A stretch of 64,000 nt of DNA from Emiliania huxleyi CCMP1516. Taxonomy: Eukaryota > Haptophyta > Isochrysidales > Noelaerhabdaceae. Every line of letters begins with the position of its first letter. Position 1 is the stretch's first letter. The DNA lies in the NCBI RefSeq assembly GCF_000372725.1, contig NW_005197803.1:241728-305727 (forward strand), in the 5' to 3' direction. A model generated the notes under the pieces. That model saw only the letters and a list, made by a program, of their open reading frames with translations. It did no database searches and was not told the DNA's origin. The translations under genes and the position numbers were made by a program. Shown one piece after another: positions 34,068-44,531 of the stretch.

Positions 34068-35319
34068 TCTTTGTTTGAAGTCAAAAGTCGAATCAGAGCG
34101 GTGTCGGCGTTGTCCTCCGTTTCCTCCCCTGGCCCCCCCGTCCGGGACCGCTCCGAAACGCACGCCGGCGAAACATCATCAAGCTGCTGTACGGCGCCGG
34201 CGATCGCCTTCCCAGGCTTAGCTAGACTGAGAGATATTGTGCACATGGTTGGTCTCTACAATATATACACTGACACTTTACCTCCCAGAGCTCGTCCCGG
34301 TCCGCCACGGCCATCCTCGGCCTCCGGAGGGCCCCTGGCCGCGGCGCGGTGCGGCGGCGTCACAAATCCGACCACAGAGCACCGGGACGCGGTCGGGCGA
34401 TCTGAGGTCCAACTAGGCGTATGCATTGCCCATCCAGGGCTATCACCTGGACCCATCAACAGGCGCCTGCGGCGCCGTGGTCACGAGGTGTTGTTCACAC
34501 GATTCGAGGCGGCGATGCACAGGTTGCTCCTCTACGCTCTCGCTGCCATGAACGGTGGTCCCTTCTCGACCGACCCAGTGCGCAGTGGTGCAAGTGGACT
34601 ACATTTCACCTCTTCCCGATGCTCTGCGTCGCAGCCTCGCGCACAGGGAACTTCTAGTTGTTGTAACATTCTTAACACATACGACGGACGTCCTTGCGCG
34701 CGGGGGTTATGGCCTACGACGGTCCAGCGCTGGGCAGCGTGATGGCTCCTACTCGAGGCGCGACATGAGTGTACGAGGACCTCAACGCCTCGGTTTGGCG
34801 AACCAGCATGAGGAGCGGAGCCGCTGTAGCTCCTCCCTGCAGCTTGCGCGTCGCGGTTTGACCGACACCCATCCACCGCGCATACTGCGGCGGCTCTCCA
34901 GCTCAAGAAGGCTTCCCGAATCAGTGGTCCGGACACCCTGCTGAGCCTCGCGCTGCAGTGCAGCCAATTTGCGCGGCCGTGATGGCCATGCGCGAATCGA
35001 ACCGGCGCGATGTTGTTCGGCACTCTAGATGGCCTGAACATGCTTGCGCTCAAGTCTCGAGGTCTGTGTTCCAACTTGAAAATTAATAAATCCGCTCCGA
35101 CCGGCCTAGTGCAGGGGGGGTACGACCGAGCAGTGTGCGGCCGCTCTTGAGCATCTCTTGAGAGAGTTACATCGCATGGTAGATGCCATTCGGGCTGCGG
35201 CTAAAGCTTTAAAAGTCGAAATTTTCCACCATGGGGTCTAACAAGGCGCGGGCGAGATGGCTTCCTAAGAACTAAGAAGCCGTCGCCCCCACCACAGGGG
35301 CAGTCACACGACTCCCCCT

Positions 35320-35445
35320 CCGGCGCCCGCCCCACCCCACCCCGACATCCCCACCCCACAACCCCGCCCCACCCCGACCCGAGCAACCCCGCCCCACCCC
35401 GACCCGACCCGACCGACCCCGCTCGGCCCCGCCCAGCCCCATCCA
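35320..35445. repeat. CCACCCCGACCC tandem repeat
   Basis: Diverged units of CCCCACCCCGACCCGA. The complementary strand carries spaced G4 runs. Confidence 0.85.
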
Positions 35446-35747
35446 CCGGACAACCCCCAAAGCCGCAGTCGGCTCCGGCCCCCGCCTGACCCCCACCCGC
35501 GCGCGTGCGCCCGCCGCCTGCGCCGCCTCCCCCATGCGCGCCTATGAAAGCAGCCACCCCGCCCACCGCCCCGCTCGTCGCCCGCCGCCTCGCCCGGCCC
35601 TCGCGCCCGCCCGCTCGACCGCCGTCCCCGCCGGCAAATGACGGCCGCCCCGCCCGCACCCTGATCCTGTGGCCTCGCAAAAGAAATCGACGCAAGACCC
35701 GTCTCGCATCCCCTCACCCCCTACGGCTTGCCGCCGGGCATCATCTC

Positions 35748-36287
35748 TCAGCACGATGCGCAAGTATTCGGACAGGACCTTTTGAGGTCGTCATCTTTGC
35801 ACGCTGTGCAAAATTCATCGGAATAGCCTTCTTTTACATAATTGCAGGGCACCGCGCCGTCGGGCATCATCTCTGGGCACGATGCGCAAGTAGTCGGACA
35901 AAAGGTTTTGATGGCTTCATCTGTGTTGCACGACGTGGTGCAAAAGACGCCGGGAGCATTTGTGTCTTGTTCGTCTTTCATTGCAATGCACGTCGGACCG
36001 CCGGGCAGCATCTCTGGGCACGATGCGCAAGTATTCGGACAGGACGTTTTGAGGTCGTCATCTTCTTTGCACGCTGCGCAAAATCCGTCGACGTGCTCCT
36101 CTTTCTCATCAATGCACGTCGTTGATCCGTCGGTGTACCCGTCGGGCATCATCTCGGTGGCGAGCGCGCCAGCTTTGCTCATCGAGAGCACCTTCGTCGT
36201 GGCGACGCCCAGCGCACTCGCGGTTAGCAGCACGGCACCCAGTGTCTTGCGGCGCATGCCATGGTTCGCAGGAACGGGTGTTTCCAT
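35748..36287 (-). CDS. Secreted protein with three ShK-like Cys-rich repeats
   Basis: A 179-residue frame starting at ATG 36287, or at the internal MRRKTLG. A signal peptide follows (GAVLLTASALGVATTKVLS). Three repeats of about 40 residues follow: CIDEKEEHVDGFCAACKEDD to CPNTCASC, a middle one with two extra Cys to CPTTCASC, and a third to CPNTCASC at the very end. The spacing C-x(n)-C-x2-C-x(n)-CPxTCxxC fits the six-Cys ShK fold, which in secreted eukaryotic proteins acts as a protein- or channel-binding module. Nothing here shows toxicity. The repeats are also visible in DNA as GGGCA(T/G)CATCTC blocks spaced about 120-130 bases apart. Confidence 0.7.
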   Translation of the reverse strand: METPVPANHGMRRKTLGAVLLTASALGVATTKVLSMSKAGALATEMMPDGYTDGSTTCIDEKEEHVDGFCAACKEDDDLKTSCPNTCASCPEMLPGGPTCIAMKDEQDTNAPGVFCTTSCNTDEAIKTFCPTTCASCPEMMPDGAVPCNYVKEGYSDEFCTACKDDDLKRSCPNTCASC

Positions 36288-36504
36288 GGCCCGAAAGCGC
36301 GCACGTCGCGGCCGGACGCGTGCGAATCGGCCGCGACACAGTTTTCACCGTTCTTTCTCATGGACCACCAAGAACTGGCACGGGCTGCAGATGCAGCGCT
36401 TGTCTGTCGTTCTCCACACCGCCGTGGCGTGGCAGACGGTGAACGAGCTAGCGTGCGGGGACAGCGGCATTGTGCACGGTGCTAAGTGCATTGCCGCTCT
36501 TAAC

Positions 36505-36615
36505 GGAGTCGCTTAGGCGGCTCCGGTGGTGTGCCGGTGATAGTACCAGCACGCGCCAGTTCGCACCTGTGTCGAGCCTGTCTGCACTGCTGTGACAGAG
36601 AGTTCTTTTGTTTAA
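36505..36615 (+). repeat. Dispersed repeat R4, copy 1
   Basis: GGAGTCGCTTAGGCGGCTCC, GTGGTGTGCCGGTGATAGT, GCGCCAGT and TGCTGTGACAGAGAG. Other copies are at 37205-37325 and 40485-40560 (plus), 52255-52345 (plus), and 49390-49452, 51235-51315 and 56315-56425 (minus). Confidence 0.75.
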
Positions 36616-37187
36616 ATTCTTTCTCGTACTTTACTCGAGTAGCTATAGATCGGGAGATCTCTTCTCCCGGCGGGAATGATTTCGATGCGCACCGACCCCG
36701 TGCCGCGGGCCTGTATGTATCTCCCGCCCGCGATGTGTCGCGGACAAACCCAAGTCTCTGGGGGGGCGCGGGGGCCCCCGGAGGCACCGTGCGCCGCGCC
36801 GCAGTGCGCGGAAACGGGGCTCCGGCGCTCAGAGTCGCTCAGAGCACCAACTTACCGATCTAACCCGGTCTAACAGAGGGTAGATTTGGAGAGATCTCGA
36901 GGAGTACACACAGATAGACCCTCCAACCATCAGAAACCGCAAAAAAGAAAAAAACCCAAAAAATCGGCGCCTGCGGCGGGCCATGGGACCCCATCTCCCC
37001 CCCGCATGGATACCCTCTAGGGCCCCCGCGCCCCCCCAGAGACCCAAGTAGACGCCCGGTCGGGCGGGGTGGTACGCTGCGTGGGGCGAGGGGCAGGGGG
37101 CGTGTGCAGCAGGATTTTCAATGTTATTGCTAAAAGATCTCTCTCTCTGTCTCTGTCTCTCTTCCCACGAGCTGGCCACACCTTCCT

Positions 37188-37412
37188 AAAAAGTGGGTGC
37201 TCACGTCACTTGTTTTTGCCTCGCCGCCCTCGCAGGAGTCGCTTAGGCGGCTCCCGTGGTGTACCTGTGTTAGTGCCAGTGCGCGCCAGTCCCGTGCCCA
37301 GTGTTGTAAAACACTTTTTTTGAGTAGATAGTGCCGAGCTGGCCGCGTGACAGCGTTTTCGGTAGTTTTGGGCGGGTTTTGCACCACAGACTTTTTGCAA
37401 CAAACAAGTGTC
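37188..37412 (+). repeat. Dispersed repeat R6, copy 1
   Basis: The left part AAAAAGTGGGTGCTCACGTCA and the right part TAGTGCCGAGCTGGCCGCGT to GACTTTTTGCAACAAAC recur at 45883-45908 and 46466-46560. Here R4 copy 2 lies between the two parts. In copy 2 an unrelated 560-base stretch does. Confidence 0.65.
37205..37325 (+). repeat. Dispersed repeat R4, copy 2
   Basis: GCCTCGCCGCCCTCGCAGG, GTCGCTTAGGCGGCTCCCG, GTGTACCTGTGTTAGTGCCA, GCGCGCCAGTCCCGTGCCC and AGTGTTGT. The nearest match is at 52258-52315. Confidence 0.8.
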
Positions 37413-37624
37413 TTACTATTAGTCTCAGCTCTCACCCCTTATCGCGCTCGCCACTGAGGCACTGTCTAATAAAAAAGTGTAGCACAAAGAGCACTTCTGC
37501 TAGACGTAGAGAATTAGGATCATAGCCGCACGCCAGCGAGATGACGCCAGCCACAGGGTGGAGGGCGCGCGCACAGAGTGTACATGCGAGCCGAACCTCA
37601 CTAAAAAACGAGCACAGCTAACAG

Positions 37625-38848
37625 CTATGAGCACAGTGGGGGGCACTCGATGAGGACGGTGTGTCCTTGCGTGTCGCCTAGAACGGCGCCTCGCCCGCTC
37701 AGCGCGAGGGCGCTCACGCTGCCACGCGTGCCGCCGCCAAAGCGCCGGCCGAGCCTGGCCGCGCAGCGTCCGCCGGCGAGGTCCCAAACGCAGACGCCCT
37801 CGGTGCCGCCGCCGGCCGCGAGGAGGAGGTCGCCCTCGAGCGCGAGCACGGGCACGCGGCCTCGCCCCGAGGTGAGCTCGTACAGGCACTCCCCCGCCAC
37901 GCCCGCCTCACCGCAGCACGCGCGGAGCGCCCACACGCAGAGGCGGCCGTCGCCGCCGCCGCTCACCACACGGCCGGGGGCCATCGCGACGGCGAGCACG
38001 GGCCGCGCGTGGCCGACGAGAGCGCCTCGGAAGGCGAGCGAGTCCGCATCACGCAGCTCGAGGGAGTGGTCCGCCGCGGGGCTCACGACGAGCCCGTCCG
38101 CCGCCGCGAGGGCGGGAGTGGCCGCCTCGACCGCCACAGCCCCGGCCGCAGCCAGCCCGCTGTCTGTCGTCCAGAGGCGGAGGCGGCGGTCCGCCCCGCC
38201 GGTGAGGAGGGAGCCGGCCCGCGGAAAGACGAGGCACAGCACCGCCGCACCGTCGTCTTCTCCGGTCGAGTGCCGATGGGCCAAGGTGGCTCCGGCTGCC
38301 GCCTCCGCCGCCGTCTCTGCTACCGACAAATCGAATAGGCGAATAGTGCCGTCTCGGCAACCGCTGGCGAGCCGGCTGCCGTCGAGCGCCAGGCACGACA
38401 CCTCATCCGAGTGCTGGAGAGCGAGCGGCTCGCCCAGCCGCGAGCCGCGCCTCCACACGCGGCAGAGAAGGTCACCGCCGCCTGAGGCGACCCATGCGCC
38501 AGAGACGGCGGCGCAGGCGATGCCGCTGCACGCCCACGGTGAGGCTGCGGGAGCGGATCCGAGCGGCAGTAGACGTTGCTCGGGCTGGCGGTGGGCGCAA
38601 ATCCATGCTGCGCTGTCGAGAGAGCCGGCGTGGGTGACGGCCCACTCGGAGTTTCGGATCAGTCGCCGAGAGACCGCCCTGGCTGAGCGCGAGGCTCCGG
38701 CGAGCGCCGTGAGCGTGGCGAGGCCGCACGGCGCCGCGATCGACTCGGCGAGGTCGTCGATGGAGAGAAGCAAGGAAAGGGACGGGAGTGGCTCGCGCAG
38801 CGGCTCGCCGAGCTCCACCGAAGCGGCCGAAGCGGCCGAGGTAGACAT
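37625..38848 (-). CDS. WD40-repeat protein
   Basis: An intronless 407-residue frame from ATG 38848 (MSTSAASAASVELGEPLREP). The first 75 residues contain LPSLSLLLSIDDLAESIAAP then CGLATLTALAGASRSARAVS, which could be a degenerate F-box helix bundle. WD-type strands follow: VASGGGDLLCRVW, LASGCRDGTIRLFDL, LLTGGADRRLRLWTT, VVSGGGDGRLCVWAL, LLAAGGGTEGVCVWDLAGG and a closing ALSGRGAVLGDTQGHTVLIE. About seven blades can be counted, so it is a full propeller. A scaffold in a ubiquitin ligase or similar complex is likely, but the partner is unknown. A plus-strand frame of equal length is its shadow. Confidence 0.8.
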   Translation of the reverse strand: MSTSAASAASVELGEPLREPLPSLSLLLSIDDLAESIAAPCGLATLTALAGASRSARAVSRRLIRNSEWAVTHAGSLDSAAWICAHRQPEQRLLPLGSAPAASPWACSGIACAAVSGAWVASGGGDLLCRVWRRGSRLGEPLALQHSDEVSCLALDGSRLASGCRDGTIRLFDLSVAETAAEAAAGATLAHRHSTGEDDGAAVLCLVFPRAGSLLTGGADRRLRLWTTDSGLAAAGAVAVEAATPALAAADGLVVSPAADHSLELRDADSLAFRGALVGHARPVLAVAMAPGRVVSGGGDGRLCVWALRACCGEAGVAGECLYELTSGRGRVPVLALEGDLLLAAGGGTEGVCVWDLAGGRCAARLGRRFGGGTRGSVSALALSGRGAVLGDTQGHTVLIECPPLCS

Positions 38849-39769
38849 TGTTGAGTGATCTGCGCAAGCTAGAGTGGCGGAGCGAGGAGTGGGGTATGGT
38901 TGCGGTGCCTCTCTCGGGTGGCAAAGAAAAAATCTTAAAAAGAAACCGACTGGGCGGCACGTGCCAGTGCTGCCTCCCCTGTGGAGAGTCGCGTGTCGCG
39001 GTCCCGCGTTGACCGTTTTGCGTTGTCCGGTTTGACCGTTTGCGGTGGCGCGGTAGTAGTAAAACGTCACACAGGAGCTGTCTCGACTCAGTGCAGTGTA
39101 CCACCACCCACGCTGTAGATGGACAGAGGAACCAACAGAGCGCAGTGGGAAGGGGAAGGGGGGAGAGGCTGCGAAGGGCGAGGGGGGGTGGAAGGGGGTG
39201 GGCCGTGCTATGCCACCTGCCTCGTGCGCACCTCTATTCTGCTCCGGAGTGACTCGCCACCGCCATCCCTGGGCCCACTGGGCAGTCGTGTGAGGGGCCG
39301 CCCCCTAGTGGGTCCCCCGACTGACCCGTAAACCAACTATGTTCGGAGCCTGGATAGGGTGTAGGCCGTTCGGAAGGTGGGTCGGGAGGGGATACCCCGC
39401 TAGGAATAGTCTCCCCTGACCCCGTCCCCGCCGGCCCGCCTGCCCTGCCCGCTGGCCGATAAGATCTCTTCACCTTCTCATTGGTGGAGTATAGGTACGA
39501 GGGTGGTGTGGCATCTCTTGCGGGTCTCGCCAGGGGCGCCTACTAACCTCGCTTGCGAGGGGCGTGTGGCATGTCTGAACGGACTCGTGAGGGGCGCCTG
39601 CCAACCTCGCTTCGTCGAAGCGGCGCTCGGTACCCACACCCACCCCGCCGCATTCGTCGCCGGCGCGCGACACGTTCCCGTCGGCTGGACTGCCCTCGTC
39701 GAGTGCGTGTCGCCAACCAAGGCGGGACGCACTCAGGGACAGTGCCGGCGGGACGCGGCTCGAGAGGCG
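38849..39769. other. Intergenic, no gene seen
   Basis: Upstream of the WD40 gene. Two direct copies of GGGGCGCCT(A/G)C(T/C)AACCTCGCTT lie at about 39532 and 39592. They match each other but no known element. Confidence 0.4.
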
Positions 39770-40395
39770 GCTCCCGCGGAGGCACGGCTGGCACCTGTGG
39801 CGCGGGGCTCGTCTTCGGAAAGACCAGGATCGCTCTACTGGCAAAGTTCTGGCTGACACGCGCGCCCGGTCGAGCCTTCGGCGGGCGCGCTGCGGTCGCA
39901 CGCCTACCCAAGTCATATGCCACGGCGTGCGATCTAGATTCAGCACACGCGCCTCTGCTCGCAACCACTCATCCAATGAACTGTCGTCACCCATGAGTGC
40001 GAGTTAGGGCTAGCGGCTGGCCAATAGCCTGTGAGGAGGGCGTCCATAGACACCTCACAAGACCCCACACACGGTCTCGTCCGTGCCTTGCGGCCGGCGA
40101 CGAGATTGCTAGAGGCGGAGCAAGCCTGCTCTAGTCTCACACGTTCGCCCCTGTCGCCTGTCTGTGTTGTTGTGCTGTTGTTTGTCTCTTGGCACCTTGG
40201 AGTGCTGGGGGGGGCGACAGGGGGGACGTGGCCTGAGTGATGTGTACGCCCACTCAGGATGTGTGGCAGCCCGCTGGCTGTGTGTCTTGTGAGCTTGTTT
40301 GTGTCTGTGTGTCGCTCGTGCGTGTCGTCATCATCTGTCTTGCGTCCACCCATACCGCGTTGGTGTCCAGTCCGAGCCTGACTGTTCTTCACCTT
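39770..40395. repeat. Dispersed repeat R1, copy 2
   Basis: Second long copy of the element at 2985-3615, same orientation, with small indels. Its last 120 bases also match 49226-49345. Confidence 0.75.
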
Positions 40396-40484
40396 ACTAC
40401 ATACATACAAGAGAGAGTACAGAGAGCAGATTGTGAATGAGCTTGCATGTGGCGGGCGAGTGCACGGAGCTAAGTGCCTCGCCG

Positions 40485-40560
40485 CCCTCGCGGGAGCCGC
40501 TTAGGTGGCTCCCGTGGTGTACCTGTGTTAGTGCCAGGTGCCAGGTTAGTGCCACGCGCC
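40485..40560 (+). repeat. Dispersed repeat R4, copy 3
   Basis: CCTCGCCGCCCTCGCGGGAG, CCGCTTAGGTGGCTCCCG and GTGTACCTGTGTTAGTGCCA. Confidence 0.75.
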
Positions 40561-40585
40561 CGGTTTTGGAGTTTTGAAATTCTTG

Positions 40586-40645
40586 CGAGATACGGGGAGA
40601 TACGGGGAGATACGGGGAGATACGGGGAGATACGGGGAGATATGG
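40586..40645. repeat. (GATACGGGGA)n decamer array
   Basis: Five near-perfect decamers followed by GATATGG. The same core in reverse (CTCCCCATATCTCGC) occurs twice in a gyrB intron near 55625-55705, and as GGGGAGATGT units near 22860-22915. Confidence 0.85.
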
Positions 40646-40834
40646 CCTCGAGGACCGCCGGCTGAGCGCGCGAGCGAGAGGCGGGGAGATGTGGGGAGAT
40701 ACAAGCGGGAGCTCGAGGAATTCTTGGGTCTGGGAACCAAGCTGGCACCCCTACGCCAGCTCTCCCCAGCAATACCTCCTCGTCGCCAGGCGCCAGCTAT
40801 CACTCCTCGGCTTGAGGCACTAGGCACGACCACC

Positions 40835-40920
40835 CAATCGCCAGCACCCCAATCGCCAGCACCCCAATCGCCAGCACCCCAATCGCCAGCACCCAATCGC
40901 CAGCACCCCAATCGCCACCT
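40835..40920. repeat. 15-bp minisatellite (CCCCAATCGCCAGCA)n
   Basis: About five units, one shortened by a base, 100 bases before the ABCE1 start codon. It may be transcribed in the 5' UTR. Confidence 0.9.
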
Positions 40921-41020
40921 CGCCCGCCTCGCCTCGGCCACGCGTTCTCCCTCGCCACGCCTGCACTCGCCTGTGGCAGCGCCGCAGAGCGCGAGCGCGG
41001 CTGCTCTGATAGGTTCCACG

Positions 41021-44000
41021 ATGCCGACCAAAGGGCTCGCGCGGAAGCAAGACGAGTCCGGCCCGGGCAAGCGCATGCTGCTCCTCGATCAGGAGAAGTG
41101 CAAGCCGGGCATCCGCAGGGCCAGGTTGGGTCGTGTTGCGATTGGCTGCACACCGTGAGCTGGCGTCTTTGTGTGGATGTAGGCATGGCGGCGCACGACT
41201 TCCTGAAGCGGATCTCCAAGTGCCCGTCGGGCCAGGAGTGCATCACCGTCGGAGGCCCACCGGCCTTCCCAATCTCGATCATGGAGGACTCGTGCCTCGC
41301 CTGCCTCAACCGCGCCAAGCGCTGCCCCGGCGAGGCGCTGCGCATCATCAACCTGCCGTCGAACCTCACGACGAACGTCACGCACCAGTACGGGCTCAAC
41401 TCGTTCAAGCTGCACGGGCTGCCGACCCCGCGCGCCGGCAACGTGCTCGGCATCCTCGGCTGCAACGGCATCGGCAAGTCGACCGCCCTCAACACGCTCT
41501 GCGGCCGGCTCAAGCCCAACCTCGGGAGGCTCAAGGAGCCGCCTGGCTGGGCAGACATCATGGCCTACTACCGCGGCTCCGACCTGCACACCCCACCTCG
41601 CCCGTCGGCAGCTCTCTGTGTGCTGGACTCGCGCGCCTCTCTGGTACTAGGCTCCGACCTGCAAACCTACTTCACGCGCTTCTTAGAGGAGGAGCTCACC
41701 GTGGTGCACAAGCCGCAGCTCGACGGAGCGATGGCCAAAGGCGCCGTCGGGAAGAAGGCGCGCGCGTGTGTGTGTGTGCTCTCCCGCTCCGCGCGCCGCT
41801 CCCCGCTCCGGCTCTGCCGTCCGTCGCTTCCCCCACCACCACCACCACACCCACCCACCCACACAGGTGGGCGACTTGCTGCGGGACCGCGACGAGCGGG
41901 GCACGCTACCGGAGCCTGGGCGGCCGTGGTTGACCGAGTGGTGATGTGAGTGGCGAGGTGTGAACGGGACAGGCGCGCTCGAGGGAAACGAGTTGCTATT
42001 AGCCGTGCAGTAGACTGATTGATTGACTCGTGAATGAACGGGACAGGCGTGCTCGAAGAGATGGGCCGCCGCCTCGAGCTCGACCACCTCCTCGAGCGAG
42101 AGGTGACTGCAAGCACTCCTCCTCCAGGGAGGCGGAGCCTTCCCACCGACCCTCTCACGCACTCGCCCTCTCCGCCCCTCACCCCCTCACGCCACCCCTC
42201 ACCCCCTCATCCTCCCACCCTCACCCTCCCACCCTCACCCTCCCACCCTCCCGCCCTCTCACCCCCCCACCCTTCCACCCTCACCCGCCCCAGGTGCACA
42301 CCCTCTCCGGAGGAGAGCTGCAGCGGCTCGCCATCGCGACAGTCGTCATGCGCAAGGCGGGACAAGTTGTCAAACCACACCCCTCCCCGGGGCGGGGACC
42401 CACACACCCCCCCCCACTCTCCCCGCAGGCGGACGTGTACCTCTTCGACGAGCCGTCCTCGTTCCTCGACATCCGACAGCGCATGACGGCGGTGGCCCGC
42501 TGCCCGCCCGCCCCGCCCGCCCCGCCCGTCCGCCGCCCGCCCGCCGCCCGCCCGCCGCCCACCCGCCGCCCACGTGCCACTGTCCAGCCACCCCGCCCCT
42601 CCTCCCCTGCCCGCCCGCCCCCTCCCGGCTCCCGCTCTGGCCAGGTCGACATCATCCGCTCCCTGGTCTTTGACGACGCGGCGGAGGCGAGTGGCGAGGC
42701 CAACCCGTCAAAGTATGTCGTCGTGATCGAGCACGACCTCGCCGTCCTCGACGCCGTCTCCGACTACGTCTGCTGCCTCTACGGCGAGGCTGGCGCGTGG
42801 GGCGCCTCCACGAAGATTGCGACCGTCCGCAACGGGATCAACAACTTCCTTGCCGGTGTGTGCCGCCAGCCACAGCCTGACCGGCCGGTCCACGCACTCC
42901 CGGGCTCACGGAGGGGCGATGGCGGCGCCGCCGCACGCGAGAGGGCGGCGCGAGAGCGCAGGCGTTGAGGCCGAAGGGGATGATCGCTCCGCCCGTGGTG
43001 ACGACTCACCGCCCTCTGCTTCGCTGGTGGACGAGCGCCAACGGCGCACCTCACGCGTCGCCGACACGTCTCCGCAGGCTACATCCCCGCCGAGAACATG
43101 CGCTTCCGCGCCGAGGCGCTACACTTCCAGGCGAGCACACCCGGCCGAGAGTCGGAGACACGCGTCCAGGGCATCATGCCCACGACATGCCCGAGACGTG
43201 TCCACAGGTGAGCACTGGCGAGGGGTCCGACGCGGTGCTCGCTGCCGAGGGGGGCGGCGGCAGCCCGACCGCCGGCGCGCCTGCCTGTGCGCGGCCGCCT
43301 GTCCGTGACACGTCCGTGACATGTCGCGTAGGTACGCCGACGGTGGGGACGGTGCAGTACCCCGGCGCGACCAAGACGCTCGTCTCCACGGACGGCGACT
43401 CGCGCTTCACGCTGCACGTCGAGCCGGGCGACTTCAAGGGGGCCGAGATGATCGGGATGCTGGGCGAGAATGGGTGCAGCCACGCCAACCTCCCCGGGCT
43501 GCGAAATCGCCGCCCGACATACGCCCACGACGTGTGTCGGTCAGGTGCGGCAAGACCACCTTCATGGACCTGCTGGCGGGCACCTTTGAGCGGGGCGGCG
43601 AGGAGGGGAAGGACGAGGGCGACGAGCACTCCCTCAAGGGGCTCGGCGTCGCCTACAAGCGGCAGCACTACGCGCCGCGCTTCCGCAAGTTCGCCGGCAC
43701 CGTCGGCGCCCTCGCCGAGCGCGCGGGGCGGTCGGCGTGGGAGGAGACGTCCCTCACGTGTCGCTGGCGCGTGTGCCCCCCCCCAGGCGACCTTTTCGAG
43801 CGCGCGGTGCAGGGCGTGGTTGCGGACCGCTTCTACAGGCTGCTGGTGCTGCGGCCGCTGCAGCTCGAGGCGCTCGAGAGGCTCGACGTGCGAACCCTCT
43901 CCGGCGGAGAGCTGCAGCGCGTGGCCATCGCCGTGTGCCTCGGCACGCCCGCCTCCGTCTACCTCTTCGACGAGCCGTCGGCGGGGCTCGACTGCGAGCA

Positions 44001-44464
44001 GCGCGTGGTGGTGTCCAAGGTGATCCGCCGGTGGGTGGTCGATCACATGCGCAAGACGGCGTTCGTCATCGAGCACGACTTTGTCATGGCCGCCGCCCTC
44101 TCGGACCGCACCATCGTCTTTTCGGGCAGGCCCGGCGTTGAGTGCACCGCCTCTGCGCCGCGGCCGATGGCGGACGGTTTCAACGCCTTTCTCGAGTCGC
44201 TCGACGTCACCTTCCGGCGCGCCCTGCCCGCAGCGCGCGTGGCCGCCGACGACGGCGCGCGCGTTTTGAGGCCGCCGCCCCCATTTCCGTAGGCGAGACC
44301 CCGCAAACTACCGCCCGCGCATCAACAAGCGCGGCTCGGCCAAGGACCGCGAGCAAAAGGCGGCGGGCGCGTATTTCATTTTTGACGCGGACGAGGACCC
44401 GGCCGAGGCGGCGGAGCGCAAGGCCGCCGAGAAGGAGGGAGGGGGCGGGAAGAAGAAGAAGTAG
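41021..44464 (+). CDS. ABCE1: ABCE1/RLI1 ribosome-recycling ATPase with reduced Fe-S domain
   Basis: Twin-ABC ATPase that splits ribosomes after termination. It starts at ATG 41021 (MPTKGLARKQDESGPGKRML) and ends at TAG 44462-44464 behind NYRPRINKRGSAKDREQKAA and a Lys-rich tail. NBD1: GCNGIGKST, LSGGELQRLAIAT, VYLFDEPSSFLD and VIEHDLAVLD. NBD2: GENGCGKTTF (joined across an intron), LSGGELQRVAIAV, VYLFDEPSAGLD and FVIEHDFVMAA. Both ATP sites look intact. The N-terminal ferredoxin domain keeps CKP, KCP, ECITV, CLAC and RCP but lacks the two Cys expected after CKP, and the third Cys of CxxCxxCxxxCP is Arg (CLACLNRAKRCP). More than ten introns are present; many begin with GC, for example 41576-41650. 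The call to ABCE1 is firm. The Fe-S loss depends on the splice model of exon 1. Confidence 0.9.
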
Positions 44465-44531
44465 ATAGGGTCAGACATGATGGGGGGGGGGGAGCCTCCT
44501 GGTCCTCGGCCTGGGCGCGCTTGTCACCCTC

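Larger units (their letters stand above)
33576..35747. other. Long region without a supported gene
   Basis: Open frames up to 227 codons (34059-34742 plus, 34532-35074 minus) lack any recognised domain and overlap each other. The region contains a perfect 16-bp hairpin at 34033-34067, and C-rich CCACCCCGACCC repeats at 35325-35440. Confidence 0.5.
36288..37624. other. Intergenic repeat island
   Basis: Two copies of repeat R4 (36505-36615 and 37205-37325) and part of repeat R6 (37188-37412) lie between the ShK-like gene and the WD40 gene. A frame at 36829-37179 is not supported. Confidence 0.6.

Noticed and set aside
34059-35074. Overlapping plus and minus ORFs of 180-227 codons
   Set aside because: No domain, overlapping on both strands, Arg/Ser/Cys-biased. 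There is not enough support to call a gene.
37650-38858. Plus-strand 402-codon frame
   Set aside because: Shadow of the WD40 gene, with Ser/Arg/Pro composition and no repeats of its own.
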